Part shown: piece after piece, positions 9,163 to 15,477 of the stretch
Layout: each line of letters begins with the position of its first letter
Numbering within the stretch: position 1 is the stretch's first letter
DNA from: Cytobacillus firmus
GTDB lineage: Bacteria; Bacillota; Bacilli; Bacillales; Cytobacillaceae
Direction of reading: 5' to 3'
NCBI RefSeq assembly: GCF_023715565.1
Contig: NZ_JAMBOJ010000018.1
Span: 1-64,000 of the forward strand
Length of the DNA: 64,000 bases
The notes under the pieces: generated by a model
Databases searched by the model: none
Told to the model about the DNA's origin: nothing
What the model saw: the letters and a program-made list of their open reading frames with translations, nothing else
Program-made: the position numbers and the translations under genes

Positions 9163-9200
9163 AAGAACCTGGGAGCATTTGGCGCCAGGTTCTTTTTATT
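9163..9200 (+). terminator. Terminator of the recycling operon
   Basis: AAGAACCTGG (9163-9172) pairs exactly with CCAGGTTCTT (9185-9194), followed by a T-rich tail. Confidence 0.85.
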
Positions 9201-9296
9201 TCATGGCGGGCCAGCATAATACTGTTGTAGCCTGGTACTGAATTTTAAAGCCTGTTCATATTATGTAATAATCCAAAGGGAAAGAGGTGTGTAATA

Positions 9297-10676
9297 ATGT
9301 TGGGGTTTTTACAGAAGATTGGCAAATCTTTAATGCTGCCGATTGCAGTTATGCCTGCTGCTGCACTTTTGTTGAGGCTTGGACAGGATGACCTTTTAGG
9401 AATTCCATTTATCTCGGCAGCTGGTGATGCTGTATTTGGACATTTGGCTCTTTTGTTTGCCATTGGAATTGCCATCGGTTTTTCTAAGGATGGAAGCGGG
9501 GCAGCTGCTCTTGCTGGTGCAGTGGGTTATTTTGTACTGACTGAAGGTGCCGCGGCTATAAACGAAACGGTTAATATGGGTGTTTTTGGCGGGATCATTT
9601 CCGGTATTATTGCAGGGCTATTATACAATAAATATCATGATATTAAGCTGCCGGAATGGCTTGGATTCTTTGGGGGAAAACGGTTTGTGCCGATAATCAC
9701 CTCACTTGCTATGATTGTCATCGCATTTTTGTTCGGGTATGTATGGCCACCGGTCCAGGCAGGCATAAACAGTGTTGGTGATTGGATTATCGGGGCAGGG
9801 GCAGCAGGGGTTGGGGTATTCGGATTCCTGAACCGTCTTTTAATTCCGGTTGGTCTTCATCATATACTGAACACACTCGTCTGGTTTGAGTTCGGCGAGT
9901 TTACCAATGCAGCAGGAGATGTTATCAAAGGAGACTTATGGCGCTTCCTTGCAAAGGATCCTTCTGCTGGGATCTTTATGACAGGATTTTTCCCAATTAT
10001 GATGTTTGGGCTGCCAGGCGCTGCTCTGGCCATGGTTGCGGCTGCAAAGAAGGAAAGAAGGAAAACCGTGGCAGGGGCGATGGCCGGACTTGCATTTACT
10101 TCCTTCCTGACAGGAATTACAGAGCCGATTGAATTCCTGTTTATGTTCCTGTCACCGGTTTTATATTTCATTCATGCTGCTTTGACAGGTCTGGCTATGT
10201 CCATTACTTATTTACTGGATATCCATCATGGATTCGGATTCTCAGCAGGCGCCCTTGATTATATTCTAAACTTTGGCATTGCCCAAAAGCCGGTTCTGCT
10301 GGCCGGAATAGGTCTCTTGTATGCTTTGCTGTATTTTGTGATTTTCTATTACTTGATCAGGAAACTGAATTTGAAAACACCTGGAAGGGAAGACGAAAAT
10401 GAAGTTGAATTTGAAATGAATTCATCTATAAAGGGCAAATATACTGAAGCAGCAGACGCTTATATGCAGGCTTTAGGCGGGAAAGAGAACCTGGTAGAAC
10501 TCGATAATTGTGTAACCCGACTTCGTTTAAGAGTGAAAGATATGTCGCTTGTTGATGAGGGGCAATTAAAACAGCTGGGAGCAAAAGGAGTCATAAAGCT
10601 CAGCAAAACGAGTCTGCAGGTCATTGTGGGAACGGATGTAGAATTCCTTTCAAATGAAATGAAAAAATTACGATAA
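9297..10676 (+). CDS. nagP: PTS N-acetylglucosamine-type permease, EIICB
   Basis: A 459-residue phosphotransferase permease. The N-terminal EIIC domain (about residues 1-365) has the family stretches GKSLMLPIAVMPAAALLLRLG and LIPVGLHHILNT, and GITEPIEFLFMF forms the sugar-binding loop. The C-terminal EIIB domain carries the phosphorylated Cys405 in LDNCVTRLRLRV. The C-then-B order is that of NagP/PtsG-type GlcNAc and glucose permeases; MurP has EIIB first. Importing GlcNAc released by NagZ is therefore the likely role. It has no EIIA domain and would rely on another EIIA. The gene has its own 100-bp upstream region after the namZ terminator and ends with its own terminator. Confidence 0.85.
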   Translation: MLGFLQKIGKSLMLPIAVMPAAALLLRLGQDDLLGIPFISAAGDAVFGHLALLFAIGIAIGFSKDGSGAAALAGAVGYFVLTEGAAAINETVNMGVFGGIISGIIAGLLYNKYHDIKLPEWLGFFGGKRFVPIITSLAMIVIAFLFGYVWPPVQAGINSVGDWIIGAGAAGVGVFGFLNRLLIPVGLHHILNTLVWFEFGEFTNAAGDVIKGDLWRFLAKDPSAGIFMTGFFPIMMFGLPGAALAMVAAAKKERRKTVAGAMAGLAFTSFLTGITEPIEFLFMFLSPVLYFIHAALTGLAMSITYLLDIHHGFGFSAGALDYILNFGIAQKPVLLAGIGLLYALLYFVIFYYLIRKLNLKTPGREDENEVEFEMNSSIKGKYTEAADAYMQALGGKENLVELDNCVTRLRLRVKDMSLVDEGQLKQLGAKGVIKLSKTSLQVIVGTDVEFLSNEMKKLR

Positions 10677-10683
10677 AATCACT

Positions 10684-10716
10684 AATCTGGCCCCGTGGAG
10701 GGGTCAGATTTTTTTA
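10684..10716 (+). terminator. Terminator of nagP
   Basis: AATCTGGCCCC (10684-10694) pairs with GGGGTCAGATT (10700-10710), followed by TTTTTT. Confidence 0.9.
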
Positions 10717-10838
10717 AAAGAGATGGACAAGTGCCAATTTTTTCAATGCCGGGATATTTGTTTATGCATGTCCAAGTTCGGAACATACGATGTAAACGTA
10801 AGGGTACCCATAGTATTGAATAAAAGGGGGGACATCGT

Positions 10839-10979
10839 ATGATAAATGGAGCATTAACACCGTTACTAGTTCTTGGACTAGTACTTTTATGGATTGTAGT
10901 AAGACTCATTTCACCGTGTTTAGCTGACAAAATCAGGGATAGAATTTGCAGCCTATTGGAATGTACGCCTGCTTCTTAA
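10839..10979 (+). CDS. Small single-pass membrane protein, 46 residues, unknown
   Basis: ATG 10839 follows a GGGGGG-type ribosome site (AAAAGGGGGGACATCGT). The predicted peptide has one hydrophobic helix (LLVLGLVLLWIVVRLI, about residues 9-24) and a short charged tail with three cysteines (KIRDRICSLLECTPAS; the first Cys follows the helix). A terminator follows 26 bp after the stop, so this looks like a complete monocistronic unit. I do not recognise the family. Confidence 0.55.
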   Translation: MINGALTPLLVLGLVLLWIVVRLISPCLADKIRDRICSLLECTPAS

Positions 10980-11004
10980 TATGTCTAATCAGATATATCA
11001 AGTT

Positions 11005-11032
11005 AAACCCTGGTAATTGTCCAGGGTTTTTC
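11005..11032 (+). terminator. Terminator of the 46-residue membrane protein gene
   Basis: AAACCCTGG (11005-11013) pairs exactly with CCAGGGTTT (11021-11029), then TT. Confidence 0.8.
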
Positions 11033-11116
11033 AATGTCACTTCCATAAGTTCTTCAATTCTCTGTATGTTTGTCCATTCCATTAATTAAGCATTTACATA
11101 ATATAGGGTAGAAACT

Positions 11117-11542
11117 ATGAAAGGCAGGATTATTATGGATCAACCTACTAAAAATAATGATTCTCTTGAGAATTCGGACAATCTGGAAAAGTTGGCAGGT
11201 GAACTGTTGAAAGACGGACGGAATTTAGATTTTAATTCATTATTGAGTTTGGCCGGTAAAATTATTAATGATGATTCTATATTGAATCTTTCAGAAGGTC
11301 TAAAGGTAAGTGAGGAAATAGCCGCAGTGGATGAAACCGGGGAAAATGGAGACACCGAATACCTACAGAAACAAATGGAATCTTTAAGAGTCGAGCTGGC
11401 AGCATTAAAAAAAGAGGTCAGTGAATTAAAAAGGCAAAATGAATCCCTGATTGGCATTTATACGAGACTAGTTAAAGCAGCAAACCAAGACTTCCAAAAA
11501 GGGATAGGGCTCATTTCAGGATTAAGCAAGCTATTAAAATAA
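11117..11542 (+). CDS. Hypothetical protein with C-terminal coiled coil
   Basis: A 141-residue acidic, soluble protein without signal peptide or cysteine. The N-terminal half is leucine-rich and polar (LEKLAGELLKDGRNLDFNSL). Residues about 80-115 form a heptad-like coiled coil (QMESLRVELAALKKEVSEL). An internal ATG at 11135 (MDQPTKNN) is an equally plausible start, giving 135 residues; neither has a strong ribosome site. It has its own terminator. I do not recognise it and give no function. Confidence 0.65.
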   Translation: MKGRIIMDQPTKNNDSLENSDNLEKLAGELLKDGRNLDFNSLLSLAGKIINDDSILNLSEGLKVSEEIAAVDETGENGDTEYLQKQMESLRVELAALKKEVSELKRQNESLIGIYTRLVKAANQDFQKGIGLISGLSKLLK

Positions 11543-11547
11543 GGGTC

Positions 11548-11582
11548 AAAAAGCATTGCTTTAAATAAGTGATGCTTTTTTT
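11548..11582 (+). terminator. Terminator of the coiled-coil protein gene
   Basis: AAAAAGCAT (11548-11556) pairs with ATGCTTTTT (11572-11580). Confidence 0.75.
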
Positions 11583-11583
11583 A

Positions 11584-11838
11584 GGTTGTTTCGAATAGTT
11601 TGTTGCTATTTATATTATTGAGTTGATTGTAGTGGAAGGTGCGAGATCCCCGGAATGCATTCACATTTTCCTTGTGCGGTGTGTACTCAAGATAGCTTAT
11701 ACAAAGTCATACGGGAGTTGCGTGACAGGTGAGGCCCCACAGACACGCAGCTAGAGGATGATCGCCGCCCGCCCCGTGGTTCGCTGAGCATCCTCTAGCT
11801 GCAATCAACGGACAACATTAATAAGGAAAACAACAATA
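11584..11838. repeat. Dispersed intergenic repeat, copy 2 (about 255 bp)
   Basis: Same orientation and block order as the copy near 1.7 kb: AGTTTGTTGCTATTTATATT, GTAGTGGAAGGTGCGAGATC, a diverged middle, CACAGACACGCAG, CCGCCCGCCCCGTGG, TTCGCTGAGCATCCTCT and CAACGGACAACATT. The ends are better conserved than the middle. Confidence 0.8.
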
Positions 11839-12011
11839 TAATAAACTCCAAACCAAACCGAAAAGATGCCTTTTTTATTAAACAAAATACTGTCAAATAA
11901 AAAATTTCGAAATCCGATAAAAAAGTATTGTGCAAGGCTGAAAAATCATTGATAATCTTTAAAAGATAGAGTGTTACTCATCTATACATTTTTTTGATGA
12001 GGGGGAGTACA

Positions 12012-12887
12012 TTGAAAATTCGTGTATCCGCTGTGCAGTACCATTTGCACACCATTCGTTCATTTGAAGAGTTTGCAAGCCAATGTGAGCATTATATTAA
12101 AACTGCCCAGGAATTTCGATCTGAGTTTGTATTATTTCCTGAATTTTTCACTACACAGCTTTTGTCGATAGGAAGCGAGCAGGGAACAAGTTTGACCATT
12201 AACGAACTGCCTGGTTTTACTGAACAATATAAAAAACTATTTTCCAATTTTGCTAAACAGACAAATATGCATATAATCGGCGGTACCCACGTTATTAACA
12301 GAGATGGACGCCTTTATAATGCGGCACATTTATTTTATCCGGATGGGCGAATTGAAGAGCAGGCTAAACTGCATATTACGCCTACTGAAGTCCATGAGTG
12401 GAATATGTCACCTGGAGAAGGCCTGCGAGTATTTGATACGGAGAAAGGCAGAATAGCCATTCTGACATGCTATGATATTGAGTTTCCAGAAATTGTCCGT
12501 ATGGCAAAAGCTAAAGGAGCAGATGTTATTTTCTGCCCTTCCTGTACAGACGACCGTCATGGATTCCACCGTGTACGCTATACAAGCCATGCAAGGGCGA
12601 TTGAGAATCAAGTGTATGTTGTGGTTACAGGAACAATTGGTTCACTTCCTACTGTAGACTTTATGCGGGCCAATTTCGGGCAGGCAGCTGTCATTACCCC
12701 AAATGATATCCCATTTCCGCCAAAGGGGATTATGGTGGAAGGCGAGCTGAATGATGATATGATTGTGACAGCTGACCTTGATCTCAGCCTTTTATATGAA
12801 GTCCGTGAGCGCGGTTCGGTTACGACCTGGCGCGACCGCAGAACCGATCTGTATGTAGATTGGGAAAAAGAAAATATCGAAGGTTAA
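12012..12887 (+). CDS. Carbon-nitrogen hydrolase (nitrilase superfamily)
   Basis: A 291-residue amidase/nitrilase-fold enzyme with the full Glu-Lys-Cys triad: Glu in LFPEFF, Lys in AKLHITP and Cys in LTCYDIEFPE. It hydrolyses a C-N bond; the substrate is not evident. TTG 12012 is chosen because GGGGGAG lies 5 nt upstream and the protein then begins MKIRVSAVQY, as expected for the fold. The acetyltransferase gene starts 3 bp after its stop. In B. subtilis YhcX the two activities are, as I recall, fused in one chain, so this pair probably forms a complex. Confidence 0.85.
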   Translation: MKIRVSAVQYHLHTIRSFEEFASQCEHYIKTAQEFRSEFVLFPEFFTTQLLSIGSEQGTSLTINELPGFTEQYKKLFSNFAKQTNMHIIGGTHVINRDGRLYNAAHLFYPDGRIEEQAKLHITPTEVHEWNMSPGEGLRVFDTEKGRIAILTCYDIEFPEIVRMAKAKGADVIFCPSCTDDRHGFHRVRYTSHARAIENQVYVVVTGTIGSLPTVDFMRANFGQAAVITPNDIPFPPKGIMVEGELNDDMIVTADLDLSLLYEVRERGSVTTWRDRRTDLYVDWEKENIEG

Positions 12888-12890
12888 CAA

Positions 12891-13568
12891 ATGGCATATC
12901 GAAGCGAATTTTTTGTGTTTGACGGGGATAAGCCGGTGCCGGCTGTAATTAGGAATTATACGAAAGCGGATTTCGATCAGTTAATTGACATTCAGGCGGA
13001 ATGCTTTCCGCCGCCATTTCCTTCAGATTTATGGTGGAGTAAGAAGCAATTAGCAAATCATGTGGAATTTTTTCCTGAGGGGGCACTATGCATAGAGGCA
13101 GATGGAGCACTAGCCGGGTCCATAACCGGGCTGATTATTAATTTTGATCCAGCCCACCCGGGACATACATGGGAAGAAATAACCGACAGCGGTTATATTC
13201 GTAATCATAACCCCCAAGGGAATACATTATATATTGTCGATATAAGCGTCCGGCCTGGTTTCCGTAAGCTTGGGCTTGGGAAAATTCTGATGCAGTCTAT
13301 GTATCAGACTGTTATTAACTTAGAGCTTGACCGGCTGCTCGGCGGAGGCAGGATGCCCGGCTACCATAAATGTGCATCTGATATGTCACCTGAAGACTAT
13401 CTTCAGCAATTAATCGAGGGAAAAAAGCAGGATCCAGTCATTACATTTTTGCTGAAGTGCGGCCGGACACCACTTTGTGTTGTGGAGAACTATTTAGAAG
13501 ATGAAGAGTCGCTAAATTACGGCGCCTTAATGGAATGGAAGAATCCTTTTAAGGATAAGCGAATATAA
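12891..13568 (+). CDS. GNAT-family N-acetyltransferase, partner of the nitrilase
   Basis: A 225-residue GNAT. The acetyl-CoA-binding motif A is seen as VDISVRPGFRKLGLGKILMQ, preceded by a hydrophobic beta strand. The C-terminus carries an extra region (GGGRMPGYHKCASDMSPEDY) seen in GNAT domains of the YhcX type. It starts 3 bp after the hydrolase stop with GAAGG in the end of that gene, so translation is probably coupled. The acceptor substrate is unknown. Confidence 0.8.
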   Translation: MAYRSEFFVFDGDKPVPAVIRNYTKADFDQLIDIQAECFPPPFPSDLWWSKKQLANHVEFFPEGALCIEADGALAGSITGLIINFDPAHPGHTWEEITDSGYIRNHNPQGNTLYIVDISVRPGFRKLGLGKILMQSMYQTVINLELDRLLGGGRMPGYHKCASDMSPEDYLQQLIEGKKQDPVITFLLKCGRTPLCVVENYLEDEESLNYGALMEWKNPFKDKRI

Positions 13569-13578
13569 TTTGACAGAA

Positions 13579-13741
13579 AGAGGCTGGGACAGAACTAAAT
13601 TGTCCGTTGTTAAAGCCGAATGATTTCTATTTTAAAAAGTAATAAAAATAAAAAAAACGAACTATTACGAAACTCTAAATCAGAATTTCGAATAATAGTT
13701 CGTTTTTTTCTTTGGTCGAAATGCTTTTGTCCCAGCCCCTT
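13579..13741. repeat. Palindromic MITE-like element, copy A
   Basis: About 163 bp bounded by AGGCTGGGACA and TGTCCCAGCC, with an inner palindrome ACGAACTATTAC...AATAGTTCGT flanked by A- and T-runs. It is identical, base for base as far as I can compare, to the reverse complement of 20462-20624. It follows a GNAT gene directly and could act as a bidirectional terminator. It has no coding capacity of its own. Confidence 0.85.
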
Positions 13742-13786
13742 TTTTAATTTGAAGTTTAGCGGGAATAATGAAAAGGTAAGGTTAAG

Positions 13787-13792
13787 TATAAT
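13787..13792 (+). promoter_or_regulatory. -10 element of the 35-residue cationic peptide gene
   Basis: TATAAT at 13787-13792 lies 30 bp upstream of the small reading frame; no convincing -35 is seen. Confidence 0.35.
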
Positions 13793-13822
13793 AATGTTCA
13801 AACCGAAATGAGGGATTCGTTT

Positions 13823-13930
13823 ATGGGTGTGAAGAGAATAATAAAAGCCCTTATCGTAAAGAAAGGTGCAACTTTAGTGAGAAAGTATGTTGTACCGGCT
13901 ATAAAAAGAAAGCTAAAAAACAGGAGATAA
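13823..13930 (+). CDS. Small strongly cationic peptide, 35 residues, unknown
   Basis: ATG 13823 lies 8 nt behind GAGGG, with a TATAAT box upstream. The peptide begins MGVKRIIKALIVKKGATLVR and ends IKRKLKNRR: about 13 basic and no acidic residues, alternating with aliphatic residues in an amphipathic-helix pattern. It has no leader and no glycine-glycine motif. It could be a leaderless antimicrobial-like peptide, a nucleic-acid-binding miniprotein or a membrane-active toxin; nothing nearby resembles an immunity or export gene. Coding status is inferred from the ribosome site and composition only. Confidence 0.45.
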   Translation: MGVKRIIKALIVKKGATLVRKYVVPAIKRKLKNRR

Positions 13931-14057
13931 AGACATCTGCTATGCAAGGTGTTCTTCTTTTCAAAATCCTTAAAGGAAAGGCACTTATCTGAGATATATT
14001 TGGAATGCCTAATCAAAATCCTTTAAACAGAATTGAACAAATCTATTCATTTGCTAC

Positions 14058-14090
14058 AAAAAGCTGCCTTTAAAAGGGCAGCTTTTTAAG
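14058..14090. terminator. Bidirectional terminator
   Basis: AAAAAGCTGCC (14058-14068) pairs exactly with GGCAGCTTTTT (14077-14087). It has A- and T-runs on both sides and lies between converging genes; it overlaps the stop codon of the leftward membrane-protein gene. Confidence 0.85.
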
Positions 14091-14646
14091 TAACAGAGTT
14101 ATTGTGGTTTTCTGGTTTAATTTTCCGCGGCCAAACCGTATAGCTGAAGCTGATGACAAAATCAATAGCCAGAACAAAGGTCCACGTTCTAATAATACCC
14201 CAGAGGTTTTTTGTTTGCTCTGAATCTCCTATAAAGAAAATCATTGCAAATAACAATGCCAGTCCAATACTCCAAGCGAGCAGATGTCTATACCAGCCGT
14301 TTCTTTCTCTTCTTGCATGTTCACTTCCGAATTTTGGAGGCTTTGGCGGTCTAGGTCCATTCCCAAACTTATAGGCAAACCTTTCATCTGCCCAATGAAT
14401 CATAGATTTTCCGAACGCAATGGTTGCACCGATATATATTGCCGCAATGCCATGGAAAATGCCTGCCTCGGCCCCTTTGTGCAAATCAATGGTGGTTGCT
14501 GCCAATAAAATCAAATCAATCAAAGGTGTGCAAAGTAAAAGCAGACTGCTTAATGTCTTTTTTCTCAAAATATATCTTGCAGATAAACCTGCAATTACGA
14601 AAATCCAAAACCCAATCTCGCATGCAATAATCAGCCATCCGATCAT
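14086..14646 (-). CDS. Integral membrane protein (YmcC-like), unknown function
   Basis: A 186-residue protein with about five hydrophobic helices: two near the N-terminus, one around GIAAIYIGATIAFG and two in the C-terminal third. A proline-rich cytoplasmic loop (GPRPPKPPKFGSEHARRERN) sits in the middle. It resembles the uncharacterised YmcC-type membrane proteins of Bacillus, from memory. It is divergent from a TetR-family regulator, with a shared palindromic operator between them, so it is the likely regulated target. Confidence 0.7.
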   Translation of the reverse strand: MIGWLIIACEIGFWIFVIAGLSARYILRKKTLSSLLLLCTPLIDLILLAATTIDLHKGAEAGIFHGIAAIYIGATIAFGKSMIHWADERFAYKFGNGPRPPKPPKFGSEHARRERNGWYRHLLAWSIGLALLFAMIFFIGDSEQTKNLWGIIRTWTFVLAIDFVISFSYTVWPRKIKPENHNNSVT

Positions 14647-14669
14647 TCTTCCACATCCCTTTTTTATTT

Positions 14670-14709
14670 AATACAGTTGTACTATAAAATAATATAACAC
14701 ATCTGTATT
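14670..14709. promoter_or_regulatory. 40-bp palindromic operator between the membrane protein and tetR genes
   Basis: AATACAGTTGT (14670-14680) is an inverted repeat of ACATCTGTATT (14699-14709), 10 of 11 positions, with an 18-bp AT-rich spacer. Its position in the divergent promoter region suggests it is the binding site of the adjacent TetR-family protein and controls both directions. Confidence 0.65.
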
Positions 14710-14724
14710 AAAAAAACAATTGGT

Positions 14725-14732
14725 GCTATAAT
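14725..14732 (+). promoter_or_regulatory. Extended -10 promoter of tetR, predicted leaderless transcript
   Basis: TATAAT at 14727-14732 is preceded by TGC (TGN extended -10). The expected transcription start (about 14739) coincides with the ATG at 14739, and no ribosome-binding sequence is visible. Confidence 0.55.
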
Positions 14733-14738
14733 ATATAC

Positions 14739-15341
14739 ATGCCTAAAAAAGTTGACCACGAAAATCAAAAACACATATTAGCACAAGCTGCATGGCGGGT
14801 GATTCAAAAAAATGGTATAGAAGGAGCTTCTGTACGGAAGATAGCAGAAGAAGCTGGTTTATCAGCAGGCTCACTGCGCCACTATTTTTCGAATCAAAAT
14901 GAGTTATTGGCGTATTCCATGAATTTAGTATCAGAAAGGGTGAAAATAAGAATTCAGAATGCATCGTATACAGATGATCATTTTGAAAATATGATACTGA
15001 TGCTTGGGGAGCTGCTTCCATTAGATGAAGAGCGGAGATTGGAAATGGAAGTATGGATTGCATTTAATATAAAAGCTCTTGTTGACCCGAATCTTGGTGA
15101 ACTTAGCAGCAGGGTATACCAGGAAATGAAGGATGGCATCCGAAGGGTAATTGAGGGGATGAAGTTAATGGGTATATCCAAATCTGATTTAAATATTGAA
15201 GAAGAGGTTGAACGTCTTCATGCCCTGGTTGACGGACTCGCTCTCCATGGTGTTATGAAGCCTGACCTTTTTACAGAAAGTAAAATGAAAGGAATCCTTA
15301 GAGGACACTTGTCATCATTGTGCGCAAATGAAAACAGCTGA
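14739..15341 (+). CDS. TetR-family transcriptional regulator
   Basis: A 200-residue regulator. The N-terminal helix-turn-helix domain is clear (EGASVRKIAEEAGLSAGSLRHYF). The C-terminal ligand domain is of the PksA/BetI-like type (LDEERRLEMEVWIAFNIKALVDP). It is divergent from the membrane protein gene and probably represses it and itself through the palindrome at 14670-14709. The start codon lies where transcription is predicted to begin, which suggests a leaderless mRNA. The ligand cannot be read from sequence. Confidence 0.85.
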   Translation: MPKKVDHENQKHILAQAAWRVIQKNGIEGASVRKIAEEAGLSAGSLRHYFSNQNELLAYSMNLVSERVKIRIQNASYTDDHFENMILMLGELLPLDEERRLEMEVWIAFNIKALVDPNLGELSSRVYQEMKDGIRRVIEGMKLMGISKSDLNIEEEVERLHALVDGLALHGVMKPDLFTESKMKGILRGHLSSLCANENS

Positions 15342-15358
15342 TCATTCAGTTGTTTTTA
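15331..15358 (+). terminator. Terminator of tetR
   Basis: AAAACAGCTGA pairs with TTCAGTTGTTTT around a short loop and includes the stop codon; T-rich tail. Confidence 0.6.
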
Positions 15359-15477
15359 TTATTGTCTTTTTTAAGTATGGCTGGACAACTCATCCAATAT
15401 CATTAACTAAGCGTTTAATTTTTTCCTGCAAGGGTACTGAAAACCAAAGAAACTGATACATTGAAAGGATGATAGAT

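Noticed and set aside
10682-10930. 82-codon minus-strand frame
   Set aside because: It covers the nagP terminator and the small plus-strand gene and has no ribosome site.
13620-13811. 63-codon frame, and its twin at 20401-20583, with identical first 40 residues
   Set aside because: The identity is due to the palindromic element being identical. Both frames are in A/T-run hairpin sequence without ribosome sites.
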